In this document: positions 1 through 11,528 of the stretch, in pieces | How the letters are laid out: every line of letters begins with the position of its first letter | Position numbering within the stretch: the stretch's first letter is position 1 | NCBI RefSeq assembly: GCF_014529535.1 | Contig: NC_050735.1 | Location: forward strand, 4,723,739-4,787,738 | Direction: 5' to 3' | DNA: 64,000 nucleotides | From: Bradysia coprophila | Taxonomy: Eukaryota > Arthropoda > Insecta > Diptera > Sciaridae | The notes under the pieces: generated by a model | What the model was told of the DNA's origin: nothing | The model's input: the letters and a program-made list of their open reading frames with translations, nothing else | Database searches by the model: none | Translations under genes and position numbers: made by a program

Positions 1-176
1 GAAGATATATCAAACACGAAAACTCTGTGATTATACTGGTGATTATACTATCGTCTGCGACATGTTAACTGGTTGTTTCACACCAGCTAGTTCCATAAAA
101 GATGGTATCTATCTACCTCATCAAATAAGTTAATTGTGATGACAACAATTAGCAACTGATTCATTTTTAATCTACA

Positions 177-185
177 TATAAAAAA
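177..185 (+). promoter_or_regulatory. TATA box of first DUF1091-like gene
   Basis: TATAAAAAA lies 17 bp before the first in-frame ATG (194) and about 60 bp before the second (239). The same box is kept at the same place in the downstream duplicate. A TATA box normally sets transcription about 30 bp downstream, which would begin the mRNA near 207, after the first ATG. This favours the second ATG as the start codon. A TCAGT initiator-like word lies at 221. Confidence 0.5.
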
Positions 186-238
186 GGAAACTGATGGAGC
201 TCCACCATAGTCGTAGAAAGTCAGTTGTGACGAAGACA

Positions 239-1172
239 ATGTCCTCACGTTCCGATGAAAAAGTTAATGTAATAGCAGCGCTGTTGCTACTATTTCAGCT
301 TCTGGTTTACAATTATGTTCATGGATGGGTATGTCACAGACCTTGAATTTAATCAAATTCCATTTCTATCCAGTTGCATCCTTCTTGTATTAACTTAGTC
401 CCGTTTAAGGCGAGGTTAAGGCGTTATACATGGCTAAATGTTTACTTTAGCATGTAAAGCACCATAACCTGGCTGAAAATTTAAGCTAAAAACACTGCCT
501 ACCCCACACTGACTACCCTTACACCATATATTCTGAAGATTGTTAAGGTTTTGTCATAGCACTGTCAATGTTGTTTTGAACTCAATTTCTATTTCATAGC
601 GTCCTTACGTTGTAAGCGTCGACAAGCTAACCACCGAGTCATTCTCACCAAAATGTCGTGTCAATTCCTCGCTCACATTTCCAGGTCTACTGAATATTAA
701 CTTGGAGATCTTACAACCGATCAAAAATTCATTTAGTCACACCGAGATATTCCTACAATCAGACAGTGGTGCCTATGACCTTAAAATAATGAATCGAACC
801 ATTGATTTGTGTAGACTGGTGAGAGACGTAACTTATGAACCGATTCTGCAAGTCGGTTTAAGATTGTACAAGGCATCAAATTCAAAATTTATAACAGGTT
901 GCTATCTTAAGAAGGTATCTGCTTGGGGGATAATGAATAATTATGCGTGCAACATTTAGTGTTTTCAGTGCAACATTTTAATTTTTATGCAGGGTGTCTA
1001 CAGTTTAAAAAATTTGCAAATAAACGTGGAACACATGCCGCCCGTTTTCCCCGAAAAGAATGGATACCACAGCCAAAATTACCTAACGGAGAAGGCAGAG
1101 GTTTTCTTGAATATTAAATTATTTTTTAGTGTTAAGAGAACCTATGAGAATAATAATAAAAACAAAAATTAA
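239..1172 (+). CDS. secreted DUF1091-like protein, copy 1
   Basis: Three exons: 239-328 (or from ATG 194), 600-914 and 993-1172, all with GT-AG introns in phase 0. The product is 194 aa (209 aa from ATG 194). Seen: a hydrophobic signal peptide in exon 1 (AALLLLFQLLVYN), then the family-like sequence around IMNRTIDLCRL, a later cysteine before the second splice site, GVYSLKN, and PPVFPEKNGY. This order (N-x-T-x-D-x-C, C, G-x-Y-x-L-x-N, P-x-F-P-E) fits DUF1091 (PF06477), a family of small secreted proteins expanded in flies; their function is mostly unknown. I chose ATG 239 because the TATA box at 177 would start the mRNA after ATG 194 and because it gives a more usual signal peptide. It is one half of a tandem duplication with the gene at 2906. 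Confidence 0.75.
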
Positions 1173-1280
1173 AATTTCTCTTTTTTGGAAGGAATAGAAA
1201 TTTGCTCAAAACTAGAAAATAGACATTTAATTTTTGTGGATTTCGTTTGTTTCTTTCATTTTATTTTTTCTACAAGTATA

Positions 1281-1800
1281 AATGATGGAATTTGTTTATG
1301 TACTGTCCGTTTGACAAGAGGATCGCCACGGTTCAGCAGGGGGTTTTGAACAATGAAAGTAGATAAGTAGGTATGGCCAGTCCATACAAGTCGGAGCACA
1401 TACGGATTTGCATGGCGCCACCTCAGACGAACTCATTTCTAGTGGAAATTTGCACTAGAAATGAGTTCGTTTGAGGTGGGGCCATGCAAATCCGTATGTG
1501 CTCCGGCTAGAACAAATTTGAACGTTTGGCCATACCTATCTATTTACTTTCATTGGTTTTGAACATTTGTTTTTTACACGTTGGCACACGTGCTCTTGTC
1601 AGATTCAAGATTCTTTTTACGAAGGTTACGCTGATTATACTTTGTGAAAAAGACCAATACCTTGCAAATATGTCACATCTTGGACAGAATTTGACACTGC
1701 AATATCTGCAACATGAAAAAACTAAATGTTCGAAACCCCCTGAAACCCCGTGCTTCCACCTACGTAATATACACAAACTAGGTGAGCCAATCTTAATTTA
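1281..1800. repeat. dispersed repeat copy, interrupted by a MITE
   Basis: This stretch, beginning AATGATGGAATTTG and ending at GAGCCAATCTT, is nearly identical to 23035-23341, apart from a 205-bp insertion at 1351-1555 plus its 8-bp duplication. The flanking bases suggest a TA target. I see no clear terminal inverted repeats. One frame stays open in both copies (starting near the words ICFLHVG), but this alone does not show that it codes. A much diverged third relative may lie at 13435-13612. The family is not recognised. Confidence 0.6.
1351..1555. mobile_element. hAT-like MITE, CAATGAAAG family, copy 1
   Basis: The element begins CAATGAAAGTAG and ends in the inverted CTTTCATTG, with about 28 bp of terminal inverted repeat. 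The inside is one long hairpin. The 8-bp target duplication GTTTTGAA is at 1343-1350 and 1556-1563. The matching repeat at 23035-23341 shows the empty site with one copy of GTTTTGAA, which proves both the ends and the duplication. An 8-bp duplication is typical of hAT transposons; no transposase is present. Confidence 0.85.
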
Positions 1801-2844
1801 TTCCACCACATAGGAAAAGCGCTTGTCTCGAGGCTTGTCTTTACGTTTCTACAAATACACACGTACGTGTGAGTAAAACGACTCTCTTTAGGCTTCTTTT
1901 GATGACAACATGTGGAACGATGTGGAACAATTAAAACTTTGAAATACTATAACAAAGTGAAAACTTATGATTAGGTTTAACTTTAAAACTGTTGCGTAAG
2001 TTGTACCTTCATGAAAGAAACACATAACTCTGTTGAATAATTTGCAAATAAAATGGAATTAAAAATGGTTCGTTTGAACTTCTACTCATTCCCCGATTGC
2101 TATTTCAACTCCACAGAATATTCCCAGAATATAACTCCACCCTACATGCCACTTATAAGTGTTAATGAAAACCATGTCAAAAGTAAAGGGACTCATAACG
2201 TCAAAAGGGTCAAAAGCAAAGCAAAGTTGACGTTTTCGTGTTAGTGGTGTGTGTGATATAATTTTTCAATGAATTTCGGGTTATAATTCCTCTAGGTAGT
2301 CTACCTCTATGATGAGAACTGTAAACGGAAACGCTAGACATTTTTTTGTAGAGCTTTCCCGTATTGGTAATAAACAAGCTCATGCGATAATGAGGATAAT
2401 CTAGCAAAAGATTTGTTTTTTGTCTGCTTATAAATAGGATAGTGAATTTCCACAGTTGTAGAGTGGCAGTATGTCTACTGACTGTGTGGGTTCATGTCCG
2501 ATTCCTTCAATTTTAGTGAATTATATTAATGCATTAACTTAGTTTCATTTACAAATTTTGCTAGAAGAATCTGATCAGAAGATAAATCAAATACCCTGAA
2601 TATACTCAGTGATTAAACTATCGTTTGTGAAATGTTAACTGGTTGTTACACACCAGCTAGTTCCGTTGTTCCGTAAAAGTTGGTACCTATGACTCTGATT
2701 TACAAAATTTGAAAATATCGAACAGAAATAGTAAACATAGAAATAGCTTGTAGAGAGTTTTGTTGACAAACAAAATTATTACCTCATCCAATAAAAGCTA
2801 ATTGTGATGACAACAATTAGCAGCTGATTTATTTTTAATCTTCA

Positions 2845-2853
2845 TATAAAAAA
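2845..2853 (+). promoter_or_regulatory. TATA box of second DUF1091-like gene
   Basis: TATAAAAAA 16 bp before ATG 2861 and about 60 bp before ATG 2906, in the same place as in the first copy. It supports the start at 2906 for the same reason. Confidence 0.5.
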
Positions 2854-2905
2854 GAAACTGATGAAGCTCCACCATAGTCGTAGAAAGTCAGTTGTGACGA
2901 AGAGA

Positions 2906-3773
2906 ATGTCCTCACGTTCCGATGAAAAAGTTCATGTCATAGTAGCGCTGTTGCTACTAATTCAGCTTTTGGTTTACAATTATGTTCATGGATGGGTATG
3001 TCAGTATCGTTGAATTTAATTAAATTCCATTTCTATCCATTTCTATTCATTCCCATGCTTCCTGTCTTAATTTATTTCCTTTTAAGGCTAGGTAGAAACG
3101 TTATACATGGCTAAATGTTTACTTAACTATGTAAAGCGCCCTAACCTGGCCAAAATGTTGACAATGATGTTTTGAACTGAATATCTATTTCATAGCGTCC
3201 GTACATTGTAGGCGTCGACAAGCTAACCACCGAGTCATTCTCACCAAAATGTCGTGTGAATTCCTCGCTCACATTTCCAGGTCTACTGAATATTAACGTG
3301 GAGATCCTACAACCGATCACAAATTCATTTAGTCACACCGAGATATTCCTACAATCAGCCAGCGGTGCTTATGACCTTGAAATAATGAATCGAACCATTG
3401 ATATGTGCAGACTGATGAGAGACGTAACTTATGAGCCAATTCTGCAAGTCGGTCGTAGATTGTCCGCAAATTCAAAATTTATAACAGGTTGCTTCCTTAA
3501 GAAGGTATTTACTTGGGGGATAATGAATCATTATGCATTGCAACAGTATGCAACATTGAGTGTTTTCAGTGCAACATTTTAACTTTTATATAGGGTTTCT
3601 ACAAGTTAGAAAATTTGAAATTAAATGTGGAACGCATGCCACCTGTTTTTCCCGAAAAGAATGGATATTACAGCCAAAATTACATGATGGAAAAGTCACA
3701 GGTTTTCTTGAACGTTAAATTATTTTTCAGTGTTAAAAAAACGTACGAGAAAAATAATAGAAACAAAAATTAA
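2906..3773 (+). CDS. secreted DUF1091-like protein, copy 2
   Basis: Three exons: 2906-2995 (or from ATG 2861), 3196-3504 and 3594-3773, with both introns at the same positions and phases as in the upstream copy. The product is 192 aa (207 aa from ATG 2861). Signal peptide ALLLLIQLLVYN, then IMNRTIDMCRL, a cysteine just before the second intron, GFYKLEN and PPVFPEKNGYY. The two proteins are roughly 85-90% identical by eye, and copy 2 is two residues shorter in the middle of exon 2. Both copies end in a basic, Asn-rich tail. No stop or splice damage is seen, so both look functional. Role unknown; secretion is inferred from the signal peptide. Confidence 0.75.
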
Positions 3774-4909
3774 AATTTCCCTTTTTCATGAAGACACTTT
3801 GAGGATGTTTTGGTAGAAAGCTTTTGGAAGGTTTTACTAAGCATAGAGGTAGACTAGTAAGTAGGTAAGTCTCCTAACGTATTTTTCAGAGTACATTACC
3901 ACTGGAATGAATCTTAGAAATTATTCAAATAACAACCAATTGAACGATCTCCAATAGTATTAACGATCGAACAAATTATCACGCTCTCATCATAACCGCA
4001 CTATCCCGAACAAACAAAAGCTGAATCCAATGCGAACACATTCCCCAGAGCAACAATCATTCTGTATAGAGTTATTTTCTTTTATCGTCGTCATATAATC
4101 ATATCGTTGTCAGTTTTGTTGTAGTTTTCACATTATTCCACACACTTACGATTGGTTCTGATCTTGTAATGTTCTCTTTGCCGCTTATTCTTTTAGGCGC
4201 TGAACATGGAGTGTTGTTAGAACAGATAGAGTGGACGTGGACATGGAATCGATTTACTTAAAATTTCAGTTTCATCATTATAATCACTTTTCCATTAGCG
4301 CTAGGGCCTACCATTTTTACTATTCTATAGCGAATATAAGTCGACCTGCAACTTAAACTTTGAAAAAAGTACGGACAAGATTTAAAAAAGATTTGCGTAA
4401 CTGCTTTTGTAAAACGTGTAATGGTTACCCCAGTCTGAAACCAAAATCGGAGAATCAATCCACATTAAAGAATTGGTCCTCCTCTCAAAACACCCACAAA
4501 CACGAAGAGCATTGTATAAATCAATCCTTTCACAGACGGCGAGTATATCATCAGGATAGCTATCATCAGATCTATTACTTAATTTGATGTAAATATTTTC
4601 AATAGCGCAGTCTATAAGTCGAGACTTCACATTGAATTATTGAATAATGAGTTAGTCGTGGGTTCGAAATTCAACCGCAAGACATGTTATTCTATTCATA
4701 AGATTGTTGTCCACAATAACAACATTTGAATGAATCGGTTATTTGGTTTGCGTCTCGACTTTACTACTGACAACGTTTCTCTGTACTGCTTGTAAGTCTC
4801 GTTTGTAAATGTTATTCAGTAAGCTGGACGAAAGCCTGTGACTGTGCTGTGTCGTCTCTTTTTTTATAGAAAATCTTTTACTTCATTTGTTTCGGCAAGC
4901 TTTTCCTTA
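3774..4909. other. gene-free stretch
   Basis: No convincing gene. Short open frames at 4258-4630 on both strands have no splice or family support. The words around 4535-4560 (CACAGACGG...ATATCAT) recur around 6946-6966, so this is probably an old repeat. Confidence 0.4.
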
Positions 4910-5054
4910 GGGACCATTCATAAAGTGCGCACGTGGTGTGCGGCTATTTTTTGACCCCCTCCCACCCGTTTCGCACGCGTTTTTTCATATAAAAAGTCCC
5001 AATTTTAGACACCCCCTCCCCCCTTAAGTGCGTGCGCACTATTTGAATGGCCCC
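4910..5054. mobile_element. PIF/Harbinger-like MITE
   Basis: The ends GGGACCATTCATAAAGTGCG and its inverted form (TGCGCACTATTTGAATGGCC then CC) make a terminal inverted repeat of about 23 bp. The flanking TTA at 4907-4909 and 5055-5057 fits the 3-bp TWA duplication of PIF/Harbinger elements. It is 145 bp with no coding capacity. Confidence 0.65.
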
Positions 5055-6033
5055 TTATTGAAACCACTCAAGTTAGATCGCATTGTTTTTTTCATCGTTG
5101 TAGCTAACAGATGACAGAGAGAATATTTTTTATCCACTCCACCTTACCTCTATGTGCTTTCTCAAGTCCCTGCTGCATTTGCCTTACTTAGAATATTGTT
5201 TTTATATTTCAATTTTTTATATTTGTTTCTGTTCAATGCTTTTTTGTTCATTCTGTAAAATATATAATTTTCGTGTACTTAAAATGATCAAATTTGCCAT
5301 CATATTCTCGTATAACGAGGTTCATAATGGCGCTCATAAAACCACCGACAACTTTAACTTGTACAACAACAAAAATTGCAAATTGCTTAAACGATATTAA
5401 ACTTAACGATATATTTATTTAATATCGTAAAATTATACGTGTATGCAGGCTCATCATCATGCATACATATATTTATATGTTTGTACAGCAATACAAAAAC
5501 GATGCAAGTGTATTAAAATATAAATAAATTTTTGTACGAAAAAATAAACAAAAAAAGAAGGAAATAAAAATTATAATAACGTGTAATTTGGGCCCACTCG
5601 AGTTATAATTTTGAAGAAAAATGCATTCTTTCGACTCGTCTCTTGCCAATAAGAATACATCTTTTATAATAGTAACAATCATCTACTCTCTGAAAATGGA
5701 ATTATTTAATAATATTTTGTTTGAAGATTCTATTACGAGTTTGTTATCTTAAGCACGCTCAGCCGAAGAACTATAATCTTCGATATAAAATAGAAAATTA
5801 TTATCGAATTATTGGATGATCTTTAACCCATTGATGGGAACTGATTTGGAAAAAGATTACAGAAAACAAATACAAATATTGAAGAGATTATTAAGCGAGC
5901 GATTATTACGATAAAGCGAATAATCAAGGTAAACAACCATCCAGAAAGAAACCATTGGTAACGAAAATTTGGTACTTTGTACTATCTACATAAAACTACC
6001 CTACGAAGAGCTTTCCGTCATTTTGTTACTCAC

Positions 6034-6208
6034 GAGAAATTACAGTCAGTCTCAACCGAAACTCTGTTTTTCCAGACTCATACAATTTATCTGTTAATGT
6101 GTGAATCCCGTATAAAGACGTAAGCAGAGTGATTGTATAAGTCCTGGGACCAGCTGGTAAAACAGCTGACGCAAACTTAAATACTTTGTTTGACACAGAT
6201 GCTTTCAT
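6034..6208 (-). CDS. possible isolated coding exon, unknown
   Basis: An open frame of about 58 codons starts with ATG at 6208 and runs into a good donor (GTGAGTAAC) just after LRLTVIS. The composition looks protein-like (for example PAGPRTYTIT), but I do not recognise it and found no partner exon downstream. It may be a first exon, a decayed gene piece, or chance. Confidence 0.2.
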
Positions 6209-7725
6209 GAAAAGCTACGTGTGGGCGTTTTTTAAATGCTGGATTTTAGTTTACTGTCGATGATATCTTTCCACCAGAATTCATTTTGTTAGCATTCAAA
6301 AGAAAATTGATTTGGCTGTAGCAGTTTGACCAGCTCTAAAAAAATGAGCATTTTATGAAAATTTCGTTAAACTGTTGACTTTTCTCAGAGCTAGTCAAAC
6401 GACAACAACCAGAACTAATTTTCATTAAAGACGAATCGACACAACGCTAAATTATAGCCTAACTTTGTGCGAAGAAATTATATATTTTTGATGATAACTT
6501 TACATCCACATCCTTTCTGGAAAAAGTGCGACCATGGTTTTGTGACAAAGTAACTTCCTACGAGAAAACGCAATAGTTCACTAAAATCAGCACAAATTCT
6601 GAGTTTTCTCATTGTAGACGACACTACCACAAACATTTATCATAGTTACTCAAAGCCAACACTTCTTGACACAAACTTGATGAACTCGTAGCTATGTGTC
6701 GATTCGTCTTAAAGCTAACACAATCGTGGTCATTATTGCGGTCGTGAATTTTTCAAAAAGGATTCTGATGAAAAGATATCATCAAACATGAAATACGAGA
6801 CACTCAAATGTAGGCTACAATTTCAGCTAAGTACCGATGTCTCTTAACAGTTGGAACACCTTAGAGCCCAAGAAACTTTTGAATAGATAGTTTGAAATTA
6901 GTTGGTTACAGGAAAGATGTAAACTCTCACGAAACTCACTTTTCACAGACGGTAAGCATATCATTGGGAGATGATTGGGTCAGTTATCGAATCGCTTACT
7001 CTACGTTTTTGCGGTAAATTAAAATCAAGCATTTCACTTTTACTTTCACACAACTGTGAAACACTGTAAAATCATTTAATTTTCTATTTCGCAGTTGCTG
7101 TTGTCTATGATCACTATTGCTTGAAGTGCGTTGTTTCGCTTGTATAAGACAGTGATGTTAGCTAGATCTCATTCTTATTTTTTGACAAAGTTGACGATAA
7201 CAATGAGACAGGACCATAGAGTTATATTCGAGAGGTGGCATGGAGGCGTTGTCGATCAAAGGATCAAAGGAAACCACAAAGATATATGAGAAACCATAAA
7301 CCATAAATAATGACTGCGCCACCGATTCTAAGGTGAGTGTAACTCTGGTGTGACTCTATGGATATATATTGAAATTTTGATCGTGGTAAAAATGTCATTT
7401 GACATCCTTAATTGACGCTTTGCTTCGTGACGGAAGTATGTGGGCTTGTAGTTTCGAGCTGTAAGTTGTGAAAACGAGAACGATCGGACAAAATACGTTA
7501 ATCGTAAGGAAACGTACACTAGCAAGCAATTTCTGCGAACTTGTGTCGATTGACAGGTTTCGAGCTATTTCAAAACGAAATTTCGTTTATCAAGGGACAA
7601 ATCATGCATTCGCCAGCTGAGCTTCGGAGTGAAAAATGTCACTTTTTCGTCACAGGTTGTGTCAGTTTTTGTTCGGTATATGACTTTTTGGTACGTCTAA
7701 ATATGTATGGAATAGTACATCACTA

Positions 7726-7800
7726 GGACCAAAAAGGTGTAATTTAAGCCATCCTCGAACTTTTTCACCACCGTGGTCACAAATTACACCTTTTTGGTCC
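7726..7800. mobile_element. 75-bp perfect-arm hairpin element
   Basis: Two perfect 20-bp arms, GGACCAAAAAGGTGTAATTT at 7726-7745 and its reverse complement at 7781-7800, enclose 35 bp. It looks like a very short MITE. No target duplication is evident. Confidence 0.5.
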
Positions 7801-8222
7801 CAATGACATAAATATACTATTTTGACGAAAATCAAATTTGTTTAATCGTTTTGCTCGTTAATGCTATTATATTATCACTCGATTAGAATTTAAGAGACTC
7901 GTATAAGTTCATTTGATAACGATTTCTTATCGGCTGATGTGAAAAATCGATTCGAGTGAAAGCTTTACGTGATGTCCGCTGAAGGTTGACGTAATTGAAG
8001 TGAAATCCTTTGGAGCAGTTACGAAATTATCAACATTCATCGGCTGTCTGATGCTGCAATATACTGCTCTGACATTTTATACGAAAATTAATTTTTTGTT
8101 TTCCCACCACGGAATGACAAGAATTGTCTTTAAGAAAATTATAATTTTTTATTTTTGCTAATGTTTTGTGTTAAAAATACTTGAAACAATTCTCCATTCG
8201 TTAACTAGCATGCATGACTCGA

Positions 8223-9380
8223 CTAAGGTTTCTTCTTGTATGTTTCTATAAACTCTTGGACTTTTTCTAGAATCTTCTGCGGATCGTCAACTCTAGGTAC
8301 CTGTAAAGTCGAGAAAAAAAGAAAACAGAATTATAATTTGCAAGATCGGGTAGCAGAGAATGGTTATTTGTGTACATGTGCACATGTGAGTTTTCATGTA
8401 GAGGGCCGGAAACCCGAGAAAATTCGAAAAATTGCCCTCATTTTCGGCCCCGAAGCATGAAAATTACAATTTTCGTAGTTAGTGTAATGAAAAGAAATCA
8501 GACGTCTCTTTCAACTGGATGCTACAATAAAACTTTGATGTCCTGAAAGGGGAAACTTTTTGAAAGTGTTGCAGATAAAATTAAAAGTTTAATGGCAAAC
8601 CTCCTTCTATGGAAACTTTCCATTAGAAAGGTGCAAAGACTATTTTTGAATTCGGAATTTCCCAAAAATAGTTCCTGCAAATAACTATTCGATCTTAAGC
8701 CGAAAACACACGAATAATTTTATGTTGCTGAGATCGACAATTACGCTGCGTTTTCTCACTGTCGAGACTGTGCTGGAGTATCGGATTAAAATGGAAAATG
8801 CAGCCCAATTGCCGATTTCAACAACTCAAAATCGTGTGTTTTCGACCTTAGACAAACAAAATTTCAACGACTCGGGATGAAAATGAAATTTCCAGTTTGA
8901 CGAAACGACAAATTGTCTTTTGAGGAGTGTGAGGCTTTTTCAACAGATTAAGGATTCATAATCCTTTGTTCATCAAAATTTGAAACCTACGACTGGAACT
9001 AGTGCTACAACCTAAACAGCGGCGAGACTTTCGAAATCGTCTGATCGGTTTTCAACGGTTTTCTCTTCGGCTTTGTTTATCAATTCAATTTTATAAACAA
9101 ACTAAACACTTTTCCGAAACGTCGCAAAAATATCTTGGGTCAATCACAACAAATCCGAATCGACTGTTCGTCTCTGATTCAATGTCCTTCTTTGTTTCTA
9201 AAAATAATTACACAATTGCATCATTTTCCTGTACAACAGACTGTTTCACTTACATCGTAATTCTGACAGGCATAGATTCCGCCGTATACTCCAGTAGCGA
9301 ATATTAGCTGGAAATGAGAACAATTAGAAAATCGAAATATATCTTTAATGCGCTGATGTGCTTACCAAGCCCTTCAACAT
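8223..9380 (-). CDS. STMP1: STMP1-like mitochondrial microprotein
   Basis: Three tiny exons on the minus strand: 9366-9380 (MLKGL), 9254-9307 (18 codons, up to QNYD) and 8223-8300 (25 codons and stop). Each junction has GT-AG signals and phase 0. The 48-aa product has a hydrophobic N-terminal segment (LLIFATGVYGGIYA) followed by CQNYDVP and a Lys-rich end (ETYKKKP). Human STMP1 is 47 aa and has the same order: ML..., a glycine-containing membrane segment, AQNYDIP, and a charged tail ending in KKKPP. STMP1 is a small inner-membrane protein of mitochondria linked to respiratory complexes and fission. The gene is too short for usual ORF cut-offs. The first coding exon is only 15 nt. The 0.95-kb intron holds two inverted-repeat elements. 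Confidence 0.85.
8632..8678. mobile_element. very short CAGGGACT-family hairpin
   Basis: GACTATTTTTG near 8638 faces CCAAAAATAGTTCCTGC ending near 8677. This matches the ends of the elements at 15450, 26859 and 31088, but nearly the whole inside is missing. It lies in the STMP1 intron. Confidence 0.4.
8695..8850. mobile_element. MITE, AACACACGA family, copy 1
   Basis: The ends TTAAGCCGAAAACACACGA and TCGTGTGTTTTCGACCTTA are inverted. Next to them, inner words (GATCGACAATTACGCTGCG and its partner) are also inverted. The same terminal and subterminal words occur at 17176-17332. No target duplication was identified. It lies in the STMP1 intron. Confidence 0.5.
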
Positions 9381-10017
9381 TCTGTTTACGGTAATTGGTA
9401 GCCAGTAATTTAAATTTGATCAGATGAAATCCAATCAGTTAGTCCAAATGGACAGTAATAAAGTGCAAAATTTTGTAAGATTTTCACAGAATTTATAACA
9501 AATTTGACATAAAATCAGAATCTATCAGCTGATTTAATACAGGGTGACCATCCCAGCAACAATCTACTACGAAAACTTATAGAGAATGCGCAAGAATATT
9601 TCGATGCTAATGTCTGTTTAAAGAAAACAAAGATGAACAGATGATGCATTGGATCGGAAATTACAAACAACAGGTGCATCTCGAGTTGCATAATCTGGAT
9701 CGTAGTTTGGTTAAGTTAAGTTGAAGAAGGACATTCTTAAATTTATTGTTTGTACATATGTACTACAGTATATGCACGTCCGGTACACCCTAAAAGTGAA
9801 AGTAGTAGATCACACAGAAGTACATGCATAGAGCGCATAGAGTGTCAAGTAGTGTCAAACAAACAAATGACGTATGCTGGAATTTCTGTATGTGTTCACG
9901 CACTTCACATTATTTGTTTGATTTGTTGAGGATTTTTTTTGTCGATATCTCTGTTTACATGTTAATTATAATCAAAAATAATTTTAATCAGTAGTTGAAT
10001 CTAAATTTCCTTCAAAA

Positions 10018-11474
10018 ATGCAGTCACTTCGTCATCTCCGTTCGTATGGTTACGTTTAAAATTCGAAATGAAATTGCCAAATGCGAGTAAAACTTAATTA
10101 TCGTTAACAGGTCAAAGTCTAATTGCCGCTCCTAATCAACGACGATGCATTGCAAGTCTGTCAGCCCTTTCCGAGACCCATCAAATGCTCCAGAAAACTT
10201 GCCGTGACTTTGCCAACAATGAGTTAGTTCCGAATGCCAGTCGATTCGATCGTGAGCACTTGTATCCGGCCGAACAGATTAAGAAAATGGGCGAACTGGG
10301 ACTGATGGCTGTGGCGGTGCCCGAATCAGTGAATGGAACGGGTTTGGACAATTTAGCGTATGCTATTGCAATGGAGGAAATATCCAGAGGATGCGCGTCG
10401 TGTGGTGTTATTATGTCGGTGAACAATTCGCTGTACCTCGCTCCATTGATGGAATTTGGTTCGGAGAAACAGAAAGAAACATTCGTTACTCCATACACTG
10501 ATGGCAGTCGGGTTGGTTGTTTTGCATTGTCTGAACCAGGCAATGGATCTGATGCTGGCGCTGCGAGCACAACTGCGAGTCTGAAGGGAGACAGATGGAT
10601 ATTGAATGGAACGAAAGCTTGGATTACGAATGGATATGAAGCTGAAGCAGCCGTGGTTTTGGCCACGACGGATAAGAACCAGAAGCACAAGGGAATTTCC
10701 GCATTCATTGTGCCGAAGAACATAAAAGGTTGGTGGAAATTCGTCTAAACTTTTACTAGTTTTGAGCCTTAACTAGCAGCCTTTACCGAACCACACAAAT
10801 CTAATTACTGCTTTTCAAAGGTTTCAGTTTGGGCAAAAAAGAAGACAAGCTTGGCATCCGTGGATCATCAACCTGCCAACTGATTTTTGAGGACTGTGAA
10901 ATTCCCAAAGAAAATCTCCTTGGTGAGCCCGGTTTTGGATTTAAGATTGCTATGAAGACATTGGACGGTGGTCGTATAGGTATTGCATCGCAAGCCCTAG
11001 GCATCGCACAGGTTAGTACAGTTTGTGAAACCATACAAAATGGTTGAAAAATGGGACATTTTTCACGAACTAATTTTCTTATAGGCATCTCTGGAACTAG
11101 CCGTTGACTATGCAAATAAAAGGCTGGCTTTCGGCAAACCAATTTCAAAGTTGCAGTCAATCCAATCGAAAATTGCCGACATGTCATTGCAAGTGGAATC
11201 GGCTAGACTGTTAACATGGCGAGCCGCATGGTTAAAAGATCATAAGCAGGGCTTTACAAAGGAAGCTGCAATGGCAAAATTGGCAGCATCAGAAGCGGCT
11301 ACATATTGTTCGCATCAGTCATTACAAATACTGGGCGGTATGGGCTATGTAACAGATATGCCAGCTGAACGATACTACAGGGATGCGCGAATTACTGAAA
11401 TATATGAGGGAACGTCTGAGATTCAGAGACTTGTTATTGCTGGTGCGGTAATTAAAGAGTTGTCTTTCAATTGA
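10018..11474 (+). CDS. ACADS: short-chain acyl-CoA dehydrogenase, mitochondrial
   Basis: Four exons: 10018-10048, 10111-10728, 10821-11011 and 11085-11474, with introns in phases 1, 1 and 0. The product is 409 aa; human ACADS is 412 aa. It begins [13 protein letters not shown], an Arg-rich mitochondrial targeting peptide. Family features seen: the N-terminal helical domain, then the FAD-binding region around [16 protein letters not shown], and the C-terminal signature [19 protein letters not shown]. The Glu of YEGTSEIQ is at the position of the catalytic base in SCAD-type enzymes. The enzyme oxidises butyryl-CoA-length acyl-CoA in beta-oxidation and passes electrons to ETF. The fly homologue is Arc42. 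The first intron is only 62 bp. A poly(A) signal follows at 11529. Nothing looks damaged. Confidence 0.93.
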
Positions 11475-11528
11475 ACTGACTTGCTGTACTTTTTTGTGCA
11501 TGCATTTGGACTTGATTTTATTTACAAA

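Larger units (their letters stand above)
5055..8222. other. gene-poor stretch between DUF1091 pair and STMP1
   Basis: Mostly AT-rich sequence with no recognised gene. It holds the possible exon at 6034-6208 and the hairpin at 7726-7800. Imperfect inverted words around 6325-6410 (GTTTGACCAGCTCT and AGAGCTAGTCAAAC) suggest another decayed inverted-repeat element. The segment near 7110-7130 carries TTGCTTGAAGTGCGTTG, the end sequence of the element family found at 27013 and 38796. Confidence 0.4.

Noticed and set aside
2480-2515. tRNA-like words (TGGCAGTATG, then GGTTCATGTCC) resembling Pol III A and B boxes
   Set aside because: No cloverleaf or acceptor stem could be formed, and I saw no second copy to call a SINE.
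4258-4630. Overlapping open frames on both strands
   Set aside because: They are mutually exclusive, without family similarity or splice signals, and part of the sequence recurs near 6950, so a repeat is more likely.
4650-4675. B-box-like GGTTCGAAATTC
   Set aside because: No matching A box at the right distance and no tRNA fold.
5152-5400. Open frame rich in Cys, Phe and Ile
   Set aside because: Composition follows T-rich DNA; no start context, splice sites or known family.
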